From: Sequoia sempervirens | Taxonomy: Eukaryota; Streptophyta; Pinopsida; Cupressales; Cupressaceae | DNA: 64,000 bases | Direction: 5' to 3' | Assembly (NCBI GenBank): GCA_007258455.2 | Contig: VDFB02373365.1 | Span: 218,545,765 to 218,609,764 of the forward strand | In this document: piece by piece, positions 23,056 to 34,487 of the stretch | How the letters are laid out: each line of letters opens with the position of its first letter | Numbering within the stretch: the stretch's first letter is position 1 | Notes under the pieces: generated by a model | Databases searched by the model: none | Told to the model about the DNA's origin: nothing | What the model saw: the letters and a program-made list of their open reading frames with translations, nothing else | Program-made: the position numbers and the translations under genes

Positions 23056-25419
23056 CTATGAGATCTTGGACGTAGTTTTTAGACCCTGACACTTATTCAA
23101 AGAGTGTCCTTTGATTTTATGGAACTCGCAATATTCATTTTCCCTAAACCATGCAGGCTTAGGTTTGGATTGGTCGAGTGGCTTGGTGATAGGGTATGTG
23201 ATCGGATAGTTGATCTGTAATAGTTTATTGAAGACAACGCTCAGAGGTTCTCCTAATTGAGCATATTGGAGTTTAGTGTTCCCTTGGTTATTCTGATTGG
23301 ACTGTTGGGGAGGATGGGGTGCCCCCTATAGTACAGATATGGTGTTAGGTATGGGTTGTTGTTGTCTCTGGGATTTTTTAGCCATGTGGACATGTTTAGC
23401 ATCAATAATGCCATCATTTATTGTGTTTTTGTTCTATATCCAAAAATGTGTCTTGTCGTTCAATGAAATTTCTTTATCTTGATTATATATTTTGATGTGC
23501 TCCTTGGCAACAAGGGCACACTCAAGGATGGGTCCCTTCTCTACTATCTCCACGAAAGTGGTGACATAATGTAAGCTAAAGTTATGAGCCATGTCGGGAT
23601 GAGAGTTCTCCACGAAGAGGGTGACCATGTCCTTTTCTTTCAAAGGGGTTTTCATTCGGCTTGCTAGTGCACACCACCTTTGGAGGTAGTTAGTAAAGGC
23701 TTCCCCTTCACACTTTTTCTCTTTGAGGAGATCCAAGGTGTCGGTGTCCTTATCCAAATTGAAGGAGAAGTAGGAGACAAACTTTTTTGATAGGTCTGCA
23801 AAAGATTTTATGGATCCCTTTTCGAGTGTCATGAACCACCCTAGGGCATTGCTTGCTAGACTTCGTGGGAATAGGCGTAGGAGATAGCTGTCATTGTGGA
23901 TAACCTCTTGACACTGGGAGTAAAACTCTTGCAAGTGGGTCTTAGGATCTTTGTTCCCCCTATATTTGTCAAACTTTGGCATTTCAAAATGTTTAGGGAA
24001 GGGAATCAATGAGATGGAGGGATCGAACGGATATGGACATATGTCTTCGAACTTGAATGATTTTTTTCCAGTCCCTACCTGAAGATCTTTCAGAGCGGCT
24101 TTAATTTCTAGCAAATCTGAGTTGAGTGGTGGTTGGTTGGGTGGAATTAGATGGTAAGATGATAGAGGATCCTGCTGAGAGAGCGGAAAAGTGTTTAGAT
24201 ATGGGTTCGGATGGTGAAGTGATGACATCCCTTGTTGGTATGCTGAGGGAATTTTTTGATACCTAGGTTGTTGTTGTAGGGGATAATATGGATGCATTTG
24301 ATAAGGATGTGAGGTGGGTTGTTGAGGAGCTTGGATGTGATGTTGCGGATTGACCTATTGATAATGGGGGAATTGGTGTGATTGTTGGGAGGTTGCATAA
24401 GATGGTTGCTATTGGGACTGTTGTTGGTAATACGAGTTTTGTGGGGGTTGTTGATGTGACATGGGATGTTGCGTGGGCCGAGACAACATGGTGTACAGTG
24501 CTTCAGCTTGCGGTCATAGGATGGATGCAAGGAAAGGAGATATGGTCTGAGTGGGAGGTCGGGATGGATTGTTTTGCGATTGACATGGCGGTTGTTGCAC
24601 GGAAAATAGCTGTTGTTGTTGTTGAGGTGGCTGGGCTAGCGTAGGGGGATTTTGCAAGGGAGTTTGTTGGGCACCGAAGGGGACATTCAGAGGGGGTAGA
24701 TTAGATTGAGGCTGTTGTGGGGATGCATATGAAGGTGATGGTTGGTTTATGGCCCCAGAAGGTGGAGGCAAGGTAGTGAAAGGGCTGCCTCCAGTGTTGA
24801 CAGGAGGCGGATTCGAGGGGGGTGGTGCCAGTAGCATTAGTGGTTGCGGTTGTGGGACGTTTTGTGGCATGCCAAAGGCAAAAGGATCATTGGGATCAGT
24901 GGTTTGGGGTGTCCCTATGATCGAGATGATGGGATGCATGGGATTGGCAATAGGATACAAAACAACGTTGCCAAATTTAGGTTGATGCCAACCTTCTACG
25001 GAAGGAACATTGGGGACGTATGTGCTACTTGGGATGTTATGTGATCCTTGGGGTACATTAGGTGTGGAGGTGACATACTTGGATAAGTCGACACCTGACG
25101 ATAGTTTGACACCTTTTTCAATCAACTGAGCCAAGATTTCCTCGCCATGTTTTTCAAGAAGGCGGTCTGACATTTGCACATTGACTAGGTTACTAAAATG
25201 CTCCTCGAATGTGATTTCAGGTTGAATGGCCATGTTTTCATCATCAGGAGGTGATGTTTTTTGACTATCTACATTGGATTGTGATGAGGTGCCATTGTGG
25301 GGATCGTGAGGGATGTTAGCACCATTGGTAGGATCTAATGAGATGTTCATTGTGTTGTTGGGATCTTGAGGGTTGTTTGATTGGGCATTCTGGGCTTGTT
25401 GTTCAGCCATTTTCTTCAC
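23056..25419 (-). pseudogene. Tat Gag
   Basis: One continuous frame on the minus strand from ATG at 25419 to TAG at 23056, about 788 codons, with a few internal stops (three between 24297 and 24516, one at 23434-23436, one near 23320), mostly TAG. Residues 1-340 are rich in Pro, Gln and Asn. The capsid-like core has PKFDKYRGNKDPKTHL, LFPRSLASNALGWF and FVSYFSFNLD, matching the Retrotrans_gag family. A single CCHC-like box (CEFHKIKGHSLNKC) lies at 23130-23089. Gag packages element RNA. Length is large but usual for Tat elements with a proline-rich N-terminus. Confidence 0.87.
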
Positions 25420-26176
25420 TTGTGATTGGGTCTAAATGGGCATGCAAGATGATGAGATGGATCAAGATATTAGAAAGACCTAGATGATAAAAGATTGATT
25501 CAATTTGATGGGAGATTAGCCAATGACGATCGGTCAGACCGACGTGGATTGATTTGATGAAATTGGATTGGATTGATTGGTAGACATTGGATTAACCTAG
25601 ATTTTGGATCTTGATCCAGATAGATTTGATGATGTGGGGGTTGGATCGATCTGATGATTAGGATTGATTTGATGATAAATATGATGAAGATAGAAATCTA
25701 CAACCGAGTTTAAGAAGGATCCTTGGTAACACTAGGTGTTAATTAATTGATTGATGGGTAGATGTATGATAACGACACCGAATCCAACTTGAGATAGAAG
25801 TGGATTGATTGGGTCGAGAAGGATGACCAACTTAAGACGGATAGCAATCCTAAGTCAATTACGATGATTACAATTAGGGATGAACACCTAGGTCAACTCG
25901 GATGACTACTCTAACAGGGCTTATATGGAATAGCAGAGATCAAAGATGAAAGCGGATTTAGGATAGATGGGGAGCATCTCAGGATAGATGAATGACTCTC
26001 AGAATGAAAGAACGAGAACTCTGAACAAGTAAAATAGTGCTCAAAATGAATGAATCTCAGAATGAGGGGATGAATACTCAGAAAGGACGTTCAGATGTTC
26101 ATTTAGGATGGTGAATAAGTGTATTGATGTTCAAAATGGAGAGACAAGGGATGCCAAGTGATAATATAGGCTAGTC
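25420..26176 (-). other. Tat untranslated leader
   Basis: There is no believable ORF. The sequence is built from GATTGATTTGATGA-like words and GGATGAATGACTCTCAGAATGA-type near-repeats. It lies between the leader repeat arrays and gag. Confidence 0.5.
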
Positions 26177-26346
26177 AAAGGTCAGGTCCGCCAAAGCATG
26201 AGGTTAGGTCTACCATAGCATGAGGTCAAGTCCATCACAACATGAGGTTAGGTCCGCCACAGCATGAGGTCAGGTCCACCACAACATGAGGTCAGGTCCG
26301 CCACAGCATGTGGTCAGGTCCGCCACAACATGAGGTCAGGTCCACC
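26177..26346 (+). repeat. Tandem array GAGGTCAGGTCCGCCAC (leader)
   Basis: About eight units of 21-22 bp with consensus GAGGTCAGGTCCGCCACAGC followed by AT. Units differ mainly by C/T and A/G transitions. Confidence 0.85.
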
Positions 26347-26999
26347 AAAGGATAAGTTTAAGCTTGATTTTTTGATGGATGAGTAAAGAAAAGGACCCAA
26401 AATATAGCAAACATTGATAAAAAGATTTGGCTAAACTGAAAATGACTGGTTTTGCACGAGAAAGAAAATTTAGAAAGCAAAACCTTAAGATTAGTAGAAA
26501 CGGGTATGGCCAAGAAAGTCTTCTACTCTAGGATGAACATGTTTGCTAGGGAGTCCTCGATATACACACAGTATGTGAGGCCCAAACCGTGAACACCAAC
26601 TTATTACAAGCGTGAGTTAGGAACCTTAGCGAGATACTAAATGCTCAGACCAACTCTTCACGTCATCCTGACGCTTCACCAATTACAACATGGTTGGATT
26701 GAGGTACAAATTTCACTCTCCCCCCTTTATATACCCCGCCGGTACGCGTGGTTGGAATCGTCCCTTGGGGTGATGAAATCCCCAAGAAGGTCCCACTACG
26801 AAAATGGAAATAGGGTGACTCAAAGGACTTGGAAAGTTATGATTTCTCATCACCTAGGATCGCCAAATGGTGCAAGGGGATTGGATACGTCAAATAGCCT
26901 TCCAAAATCATGCCAAACAAGGTTTGTTGACCCCTCTAATTAAACTATGTGCTTAATTTACCAAAGAACAATTGGTAAAAACTTGAAATTTCACCTTCG

Positions 27000-27122
27000 G
27001 GAGGTCAGGTCTGCCACCGGAGAGGTCAAGTCTACCACCGGAGGTCAGGTCCGCCACCAGAGAGGTCAGGTCCACCATCAGAGATGTTAGGTCCACCACT
27101 GGAAAGGTCAGGTCTACCAATC
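27000..27122 (+). repeat. Second GAGGTCAGGTCCGCCAC array (leader)
   Basis: Six units of 19-22 bp with consensus GAGGTCAGGTCCGCCACCGG. It shares the core with the array at 26177, and with the one near the opposite LTR. Confidence 0.85.
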
Positions 27123-27186
27123 TGTAACCTGAACCTGCGAAAATGCCAAAAAATCAAACGTGAAAGAAAAAGACCCATTTGTGGTT

Positions 27187-27202
27187 CCCACCGGGCGTGC
27201 CA
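27187..27202 (-). other. Tat primer-binding site
   Basis: On the minus strand TGGCACGCCCGGTGGG begins four bases after the 5' LTR end. The TGG start is the complement of a tRNA CCA end. It is not the initiator-Met type used by the copia-like elements here. Confidence 0.75.
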
Positions 27203-27206
27203 GAAA

Positions 27207-27917
27207 TGTGATAGGGGAATATAATCGTTAAAAGATTAGCAACAAACCAAAAAGAGTGAAAATAACAACTAAAAACACTGTACACTTCAAGATTGGGCAA
27301 ATGATGAACTTAACAACATAAAAATGAGTGAATTGAGGGATTAAAAAGTGAATTAAAAATTCGCATGGGGAAGTGGAGTGCCTTGCCCAAAAGGAGAAAG
27401 CCTTTAATAAGGTTGACTAAGGACACATGCCATAAATGGGAAGAGGATTAGGTTGGTCTAACCATATGATTAAGGTTGTGCAAGTACTTAATTACATGGA
27501 CTAATGACTTATTAGAAGCAAGTGGGAGATTATGGAGGATGTGACCCTAATGATGATTAGGGGTGTGCATATGCTAACCATAGTTAATTAGAAGAAGATG
27601 AAGGAGTTAAGATGGATTAGAGACCAACTTGCAAAAGTTGGAGGATGTGACAATGAGAGAGAAAAAGAGGAATTAAAAATGAGTTTAAATTACAAAAAAG
27701 GTAATATGACTGAATTAAATAAAATGGTGTATTTATTTAATTTAGAGGAGAAAGAGGGGTAAAGTATTTATTAAATTAAATACTTTATGAACCCTATGTA
27801 AGATGCAATGTATTAATTAAACAAATGATTTAATTAATATTAACAGAGGGGATAAGCAACTGGATGAATAAGGAGACGTCTTTGATCATATGGAAGTGGT
27901 CAAATTAGATGTCTACA
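27207..27917 (-). repeat. Tat 5' LTR (deleted version, 711 bp)
   Basis: It shares both ends with 10096-11385 but jumps from the equivalent of about 10225 to about 10800, an internal deletion of about 580 bp near its right-hand junction at 27327. Confidence 0.85.
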
Positions 27918-28221
27918 CTTATAAAAAATATTATCATTTTATGGTGGTTAGGGTGGTCAAATAGACACCTATTTATTTTTTCCTTGAAATTTAAGTACTA
28001 CTGCATTGAAATTTCAAATTTTCACAAAATAGATTTAAGAAAGAAAAAAAACCTAGTAGTTTAGAAACTACATTCAATTTGCTACAGATTCTATTATTAC
28101 ATATTTTTGAAATAATATAGATAAATTATTTAAATTTTTACATCAAGTTGCCTAACTCTGATGTTTCTAAATTTTTTGCCACTGAAGGGCCTATTTTATG
28201 CATGATTATCCTGCACATACT

Positions 28222-30500
28222 CATGCATATATGCTAATCAAGCTTAAATTATACTTCACCAATAGGGAGTACTCTATTTCAGCTATAGAAATCTATACTG
28301 GCTTTGATATGGTTGTAATTGGCATTGATTATGATCTATGTGAACTTCTTCGATTACAGTTGCTTGAGAACATGAAGTTTACGAAGGAGAGGAAATACAC
28401 TTTCAAGTTTGGTGCATTGATTGTATGTCTATTGTTTCATTTCTTGAAGAGACTTCCAAGAAGGAATAATGAAGTACACTGGGACTCATCCAGATCAGTA
28501 GGACATCAAATTTTTAATTATATGCATAGTCTGGGTAATCTAGATGCTCAAGATGATGCTCTAACAACATTCTTTGTTGTATTTAAGAGAAATATGAATG
28601 AAAGGGAATAATGCTGAGGAAAATTGTTGAGAAGTATAAAGATGACATCATATTCCATGTTTCCTCTAATGAATGCATGATTGAGGCTATAGAACCTTGA
28701 ACCATCTGGATTCAGTTGGGATATGGTGTGACAAAATACAAAGTTGAAGGTTATGTGCAATTGTTGCTAAAGAATCTGAAGGATCCCAACAAACCCAAAA
28801 CTGGGACATATGTTGAAAAGTCTATGGAGATTCATTTGGAGCAGCATAAACCTAAAATTGGAAAGAATGTTGAGAAAAAGCTAAAGAAGTTGGAATCACT
28901 TATGAGATTTCCCTTGGAAGGGTCAGGGGAGAGCAATTAGAGGCATAATTATCTAGCTTGAGGAGATCTAGAAGGACTACCTCTACAAAAACCTCTACAA
29001 CCCCTGTAGTAAAGATTGAGCCCAATATCATCGATAAAGGAAAAGGTCTTGTTTCCTCTAAACTAACTACTAGATCTGAGAAGAGGAAATAAACTCCTTT
29101 GATAGCACCTGCAAAAAGAGGAAGGAAAGAGAAAGAAAAAAGGGATAAAAATCTAAGTGTTATAGATGATCAGGATGAAGAAGAAGATCTTGATGCAAAG
29201 ATGGTGAGGAGAAGAAGAGGAGGCTTACCCTCTAGTGAAGGTGCTTCTATAGAATTTGTTGGTTCCAAAAGAGTACATGTATAATCTTCTGATGATGAAG
29301 AGAAAAAGTTTGGTGTTCATGTGCACACCAAACCAAAATCAAAGAAGTCTAAAATACTGTTGAAGCCTCTGTGGACCAAAGAGAAGAAAAGGACAATAAT
29401 GATAAATTCAATTATGAAGACAAAAAGGAAGAGAAGAAAGAAGAGGAAGAAGAGGAAATGGAAGAAGAAAAAGAGGAAGAAGAGAAGGAAGAGAGAAATG
29501 AAGAAAATAAAAATGAAGAAACTTTCAGGAAAAATGAAGAAAGTGAAAAGGAAATTGTAAAATAACTTAACATTCCTAGAGAATCATCCTCTAGTAATGA
29601 TGTTTTGAAAGGTTTTCTTTCCAAGCAAATCAACATTTAGCTGATAATTCCCTAAGAGCTTCTACAACTTCCTATGATTGAAGGGTTTGTGGATATGGAG
29701 AAGATGTCTCTAGTGCATAAAGTGATGTTGGGAGATGCTATGCAGGCACCTAGAATGAAGGAAATGCTTTAAGCACATCAAAGAGGAACAAAATTTGTAG
29801 ATGCTCTAAAGGCATTGTGGGAAGTCATACCTGGTGCATCCATTAATACATCTCTTGTCCCTATTGAAAATTTGAGATTGTTGCTAGATTCTCTCAAGGA
29901 ATATACCTCTGGGCTTAGTGAAAAGCCAAAACAAGAGGTTGAGGAGAAATTGGACAAGAGAAGGTTATTGGCATTACATGACAATTGTGCTCTTGCACAG
30001 TGAAGAGTTGAAAAGAATCCGGAAGTCGTGAAGGTTTGTGAGTCAGAAGCTAATGTTGTCCTTGCCTATTGTTTGAAGTGGTCAGATGCCACTCAAAATA
30101 TTAGGGTTGTTATGGACTCCATTGAGTCTCAGTTGTCAATCGTCTCAGGTACTTATAGTCTATCTAAAGATAGAGACAAAAAAAACTTGGAATGTAATCT
30201 TTGTGCATAAAGAAAAATTCTTTGTTTTGCAGAAGCAAAAGGAAGAAATTACCAGAAAATTTGAACGGTTGAGTGACATTGTAAGAATTGAATTCACTCT
30301 AGTTGGAAAGGCTCTGGCTTGCACATAAAATCTTGAGACAATAAGCTTGACTCATGTTACTTCAAATGGTGTAGAAGAAACTCTAATTGAGTTAGAATCT
30401 CTAAATAGGATGTTGATTGCTACAAAGTATAGTTGGGGGAATGAAAGAGTAGTATGGGAAGGTATTTTAAAGGAGCTTCAAGGCTTGCCATCCTCTAGTG
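28222..30500 (+). pseudogene. LARD-B second ORF, 3' part (function unknown)
   Basis: It continues the frame broken at 9598. The first part (to 28611) includes FKFGALIVCLLFHFLKRLP and VHWDSSRSVGHQI; LARD-D has FHFRSLLVCLMFYFLNSLP and a following MWESGIPIGKQI. After about four frame changes come a basic patch (PAKRGRKEKEKRDK near 29107), a Glu/Lys run (29400-29560), then helical sequence (VIPGASINTSLVPIENLRLL, DATQNIRVVMDSIESQLS) and a tail ending LKELQGLPSSS near 30497. Together with the 5' part the intact protein would exceed 900 residues. I do not recognise the family. The purine tract and 3' LTR follow within 200 bp. Confidence 0.65.
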
Positions 30501-30680
30501 GATACATGTTTCTTTTCTTTCTTTGTTTTAAAGTTTCCAGTGATTTCTTTTTTTGGGACACCCTTTGTCCTTGATGTCAAAGGGGCAGTGAAGAATGGTG
30601 AAATGTTGGTGTTAGGGGGAGAAGTGTTGTACATAAGGAGTTTTGTAAATATTTTTTTTGGCACATGTTGCCATCAATGA

Positions 30681-30693
30681 CAAAGGGGGAGAT
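30681..30693 (+). other. LARD-B polypurine tract
   Basis: CAAAGGGGGAGAT directly precedes the 3' LTR start TGTTGG. The Copia-A tract (AAAAGGGGGATAT) is alike. Confidence 0.8.
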
Positions 30694-31722
30694 TGTTGGA
30701 AAAATTAATAAGAACATCTCATTTTGATATTTTTTGTCATTGATGTCACCATGATATATGAGTTGCAACTACAATATATAAGACTGAAGTTGTTCTAGTA
30801 TTCTGGTCTGGTATCTGAACTAGTATTTTGCTTACATCCTCTAGTATTTTGGTTCGCATTTGTTTTCCAGTGATTACTATTACTTGTGGTTTTGGGAAAT
30901 GGTTTACAAATGTCAGGAGTATGTACTTTCAAGATTTCACATATCCACATGCTTGTATGATGCATCAACATTGTACTGGTGTTTGCAATTACACTATTAG
31001 GTGTATCCTTGGCCGAGCTAATAAGTGTATTGTGAAATGGTGAAATAATTTTTGTTATGCGGATATATATGTGCGACCTATTTTAGGTCCATGCCGACTT
31101 GGTGAAGTGTGTTGGATGTGTGAATTATCTTTTCAAAAGTTTTTATGAATGCTTGAAGCTGATAGTTGGTATTTTTGGTAAATAAGAAGTGCATCTAATT
31201 AGCTTGACCTAATTGATGCTTGTGAAGAGATCGTATATATATATTGGATAATCTTTGAAGTTTAGTGATGTATTTTTTGGTATGTTGTGAATGTGAATGT
31301 GAAGAAGAGAAAATATGATGAAGTGTGTCAATTCAGTTTACTGAGCTACATTGGAACTGAATTTACACTCACTAGGTGTACTCCATCAGTCCATTTTTTG
31401 GTTGTAAGCCATTTTTATAATTGTAATTTTGTAGGAAATGAGCCTTTGTTTTTGGATAGTGAGTCCTAGTAGTGAGCCACTCATTTTGTAATATTTTATA
31501 ACCAGTTACACTATATTGTGAGCTAACACTCACTATGGATTTTCCCATTTTAGGTTTTCCACGTAAAAATCTTGGTGTTCATTTATTTTGTGATTTCATG
31601 TTATGTTAATGCTCTTACTTATCTTTGCTATTGTGTGCATTGGAATAATTGGATGGTATTTAATCAGAAAATTTAAGAAGATACTGATTCACCCACCTTC
31701 TCAATATCTTGGACATTTGACA
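30694..31722 (+). repeat. LARD-B 3' LTR
   Basis: It starts TGTTGGAAAA and ends GACA, followed by target copy TAATC. It is the partner of 6467-7496 with many scattered substitutions, so the insertion is old. Confidence 0.88.
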
Positions 31723-31727
31723 TAATC

Positions 31728-31989
31728 TGGTAGTGAGCCTTTGTAATAAATTTTGATATTCTTTATATTGTGAGCTAATCCTCACTGTAGTTTTTCCATC
31801 ATTAGGTTTCCCATGTAAATTTGGTGTTATTGTGTATGTGTGATGTTTTTTAATTTTACCTTTGCATTTAATGATTAATTAGATTAGTAAAATAAAGGAT
31901 TTGTGATTGATTTAATTTCTTGTAAAAGTTTTAAAGGTCAAATTTTGTTACAACCAATTCACTCCCCCTCTCAATTTTCTTGTTCAATA
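31728..31989 (+). repeat. Copia-A 5' LTR, second part
   Basis: It resumes the LTR cut at 6466. GGTAGTGAGCCTTTGTAAT at the junction matches 47096 onwards, and the end TTGTTCAATA matches TTGTTCAACA at 47347-47356. Confidence 0.85.
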
Positions 31990-31991
31990 AT

Positions 31992-32003
31992 TGGTATTAG
32001 ATC
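31992..32003 (+). other. Copia-A primer-binding site
   Basis: TGGTATTAGATC, two bases after the LTR end. It is close to the initiator-Met type and followed by TTAGTTCCTTGG, which parallels the sequence after the LARD-B site. Confidence 0.8.
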
Positions 32004-32047
32004 TTAGTTCCTTGGAGAAGACCTTAACCACTTAAGGAAGGTTGGGG

Positions 32048-33025
32048 ATGATAGGAAAGATTAATTTTGAGTATCTAAAGTTTGATAGAAATAATTATGC
32101 TATCTAGAAAATACTGATGGAAGAATATTTGGAGCATTATGGTTATGACGTTGCGAAAGCTTACAAGAATCCTTACACCCATCCTACTAATGGTCTGAGT
32201 TCAACTAATGAAATTAAGGTGCATGAAGCGAACAATATAGCAAAGTTCATTTTGAAGAATAGTCTTGTAGATTCTGAGTTGACTAAAGTTCAAAATATGA
32301 AGACTGCTAAAAATGTCTAGGATGCTTTAGAAAACATGAATGAAGGAGATGAAAAGTTCAAAAAAGAAAATTTGTAGAATTTGGAGACATAATTTGAGAT
32401 CTTGCACATGTCTGAAGATGAGAACATTAAATCCTATGTACAGAGAGTGGATGAAGTGGTAGGTGGAATGCAAGGACTTGGTGCTACAAAAGATGAATCC
32501 AGGATTGTAAAGAAGATTCTTAGAACTCTCCTTGATGCATACAATGAAAAATTTTCTTCTATTGAAGAAAATTTAGATTACAAGACCTACACTAAAAATC
32601 AGTTATTCAGAACTATGCCATCTAATGAATTGAGAAAGCTAAATTTGAGAAATGGATCCAAATTAGAAATTGCTTTTAAGGCTACAAGAGCTGAAGATCC
32701 AGATGAAGAAAATCTTGATGAAGTAGAAGCTAAATTTTTGAGAAGGATGAGGAAAGGCTCCAACAAGTATGAAGGTAAGTTACCCTTTAAATGTTTTAGT
32801 TGTGGAGGAATACGTCATTATGCTTTGAGAAGTTCAAAAATAGCTAAGAGGAACAAGCAAATATTTGAGAAAGAAAACAAAGGTAAGAATATCAACATAG
32901 CATATTATTTGAATGAGGATGCTAGTATTTCTAATGAGGAATCTGATTATGGAGATTTCAATGACAATCAATGCTTGTTTTTGACTATAAAATATGAACC
33001 TACTTCTGATAATTCTAAAACATAG
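32048..33025 (+). pseudogene. Copia-A Gag
   Basis: The frame starts at ATG 32048 with INFEYLKFDRNNYAI then TAG in place of the usual Trp, then KILMEEYLEHY, the typical copia Gag N-terminus. It runs to TAG at 33023 with a few further stops near 32318-32393. The region 32402-33025 is open: the UBN2-type helical core (SYVQRVDEVVGGM, EKFSSIEENLDY) and a nucleocapsid knuckle CFSCGGIRHYALRS in which the last Cys is Ser. It forms the virus-like particle. Confidence 0.85.
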
Positions 33026-33089
33026 GTGAAAGGATGTCCTCCAAAGAAAGAAAAAGACAAAGATACTATAATCTTTTCCCTACATGATA

Positions 33090-34487
33090 ATAAGAAAAGA
33101 ACTATTGGGTTGTTGATAGTGGTTGTTCACATCATATGATTGGTGATAAGAGTAAGTTTGTTAAACTTGAAAAATGTGATGGAGGCTTAGTTATGTTCGG
33201 AGATGATACTAGTGCTAAATTTTTTGGGATAGGTTCAATAAGTTTTGATGGCAAGCATAATATTGATGATGTCTACTATGTTAAGGGATTAAGGCATAAT
33301 ATTTTGAGTGTTTGATAGATATGTAGTAAAGGATATAATCTTGCATTTAAGGATGAAAGACATGAAATCAGGAAATGATCTAGAATAGTAAGTGCAAGTA
33401 AGAAATTAGAAGGAAATGTATATGAACTTAAGGGTGTTGATGGACATTGCTTTATGATTTAGATTAATGAAAATTGGTTGTAGCATCAGAGAATGTGTCA
33501 TATGAATTTTGATAACCTAGCAAGGATTAGTCTAATACAATTCATGAGAGATTAACCAAGGATTATAAAGACTATTAATTCTATTTGTAGGAATTACCAG
33601 TTTCGAAAGCAAGCAAGAAACAACTTCAGATCAAAGGAATAATCTACTACCAAACTACTAGATTTAATTCATATAGATCTCTATGGTCCTACAAGAGTGA
33701 AAATTCTACAAGGTGAAAGGTACTTAACGCTTTTGATTGATGATTACTCTAGATATACATGAGCTACATTTTTTAGAGATAAATCCGATGCATTAGATAG
33801 ATTCAATATATTCAAATCTATGGATGGGAATCGAGTGAATTTGAGAATAAAATTCTTAAGGTCTGACATAGGTGGTTTGAATTCACCTCCCACGAGTTTA
33901 ATATGTTTTGTGAAGTTCATCGAATAAAAAGATAATTATCTACTCCGATAACTCCTTAGCAGAATGGAGTTGTTGAAAGGAAGAATAGAACAATTCAAGA
34001 AGCTCCTAGATCAATGATTACTGAAGCTGGTCTACTAGAAGTTTACTAGAGAGAATCTATTCACACTGCTATTTATATGTTCACTCAAGTTCAAGCAAGA
34101 TCCAACAATACAAAGACCCCCTATGAGCTATGGTGTGGAAGAATTCCTACTGTTAAGTATTTCAAGGTATTTGGAAGCAAATCTTATATCAGATAAGATA
34201 AAGAAAATTTAGGGTAGTTTGATGCTAGAAGTGATGAAGACATTTTTCTTGCATATTCTACTAGAAGCAAAGCTTACAAATATTTCAATAAAAGACTGAG
34301 GCAAATTGTAGAAAGCACAAATTTCAAGGTTGATGAATTAATGAAGAATTAAGTCGAAGTTGATGGATATGTATCTGATGAACTTGATTGCGTAAGGATT
34401 GAAGAAGTTGTGGAAGAATAGGAAAAGGATGAGCAGGATAAGAAGAATGAAGAAGAGAAAGAAGAAGCTTTGGTGGTGTCCCCTAAG
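33090..34487 (+). pseudogene. Copia-A protease and integrase
   Basis: Protease: WVVDSGCSHHM near 33110, with the DSG active site, reached by a frame change after gag. Integrase: WL, stop, HQRMCHMNF supplies the two His; CRNYQF has Tyr for the second Cys of the zinc site. Core residues are seen in LIHIDLYGP, LRSDIGG and NGVVERKNRTIQE (D, D, E), followed by TPYELWCGRIPTVKYFKVFG. Several stops and at least two frameshifts near 33850-33960 are present. Integrase before RT defines Ty1/copia. The frame ends in VVSPK where MITE-2 inserted. Confidence 0.87.

Larger units (their letters stand above)
10096..27917 (-). mobile_element. Ty3/gypsy Tat-lineage retrotransposon with antisense ORF
   Basis: LTRs lie at 10096-11385 (3' LTR) and 27207-27917 (5' LTR); both start TGTGATAGG and end GTCTACA. 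CTTAT flanks both sides (10091-10095 and 27918-27922), a perfect target duplication in MITE-1. A primer site lies at 27202-27187 and a purine tract near 11386-11403. From 5' to 3' on the minus strand come a repeat-bearing leader, gag, protease, RT, RNase H, an additional RNase H and integrase. A 6 kb 3' region holds a plus-strand plant-mobile-domain ORF. The additional RNase H, large size and extra 3' ORF point to the Tat lineage. All frames carry stops, so it is inactive. Confidence 0.9.
9599..28221 (+). mobile_element. MITE-1, split by the Tat element
   Basis: Left part 9599-10095 and right part 27923-28221; together about 0.8 kb. It starts GGTATGTGTAGG and ends CCTGCACATACT, imperfect terminal inverted repeats. 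The two parts align with MITE-2 along their length. It sits in the LARD-B second ORF; flanking hexamers TATGTG and CATGCA are a poorly preserved target duplication. It has no coding capacity. The duplicated CTTAT at the split marks the Tat insertion. Confidence 0.75.
6467..31722 (+). mobile_element. LARD-B: pol-less two-ORF LTR retrotransposon
   Basis: LTRs are 6467-7496 and 30694-31722, about 1030 bp each. TAATC flanks both sides (6462-6466 and 31723-31727), a perfect target duplication. The primer site is at 7499 and a purine tract ends at 30693. After removing nested DNA (9599-28221) the interior is about 4.6 kb. It encodes a coiled-coil plus zinc-knuckle Gag (7556-8656) and a long second ORF (about 9020-9598 joined to 28222-30500). 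No protease, integrase, RT or RNase H is present, and there is no room for them. LARD-D at 58218 has the same layout. The LTRs resemble Copia-A LTRs in their 3' halves, suggesting mobilisation in trans by such elements. Confidence 0.88.

Noticed and set aside
26177..27122. Regular repeats suggestive of a CRISPR array
   Set aside because: Units are contiguous tandem copies of 19-22 bp with no unique spacers, in a plant retrotransposon leader.
29321..29560. A Lys/Arg-rich open frame of 79 codons
   Set aside because: The adjacent frame (Glu/Lys-rich) continues into the rest of the second ORF; this one is a shifted reading of the same GAA/AAG run.
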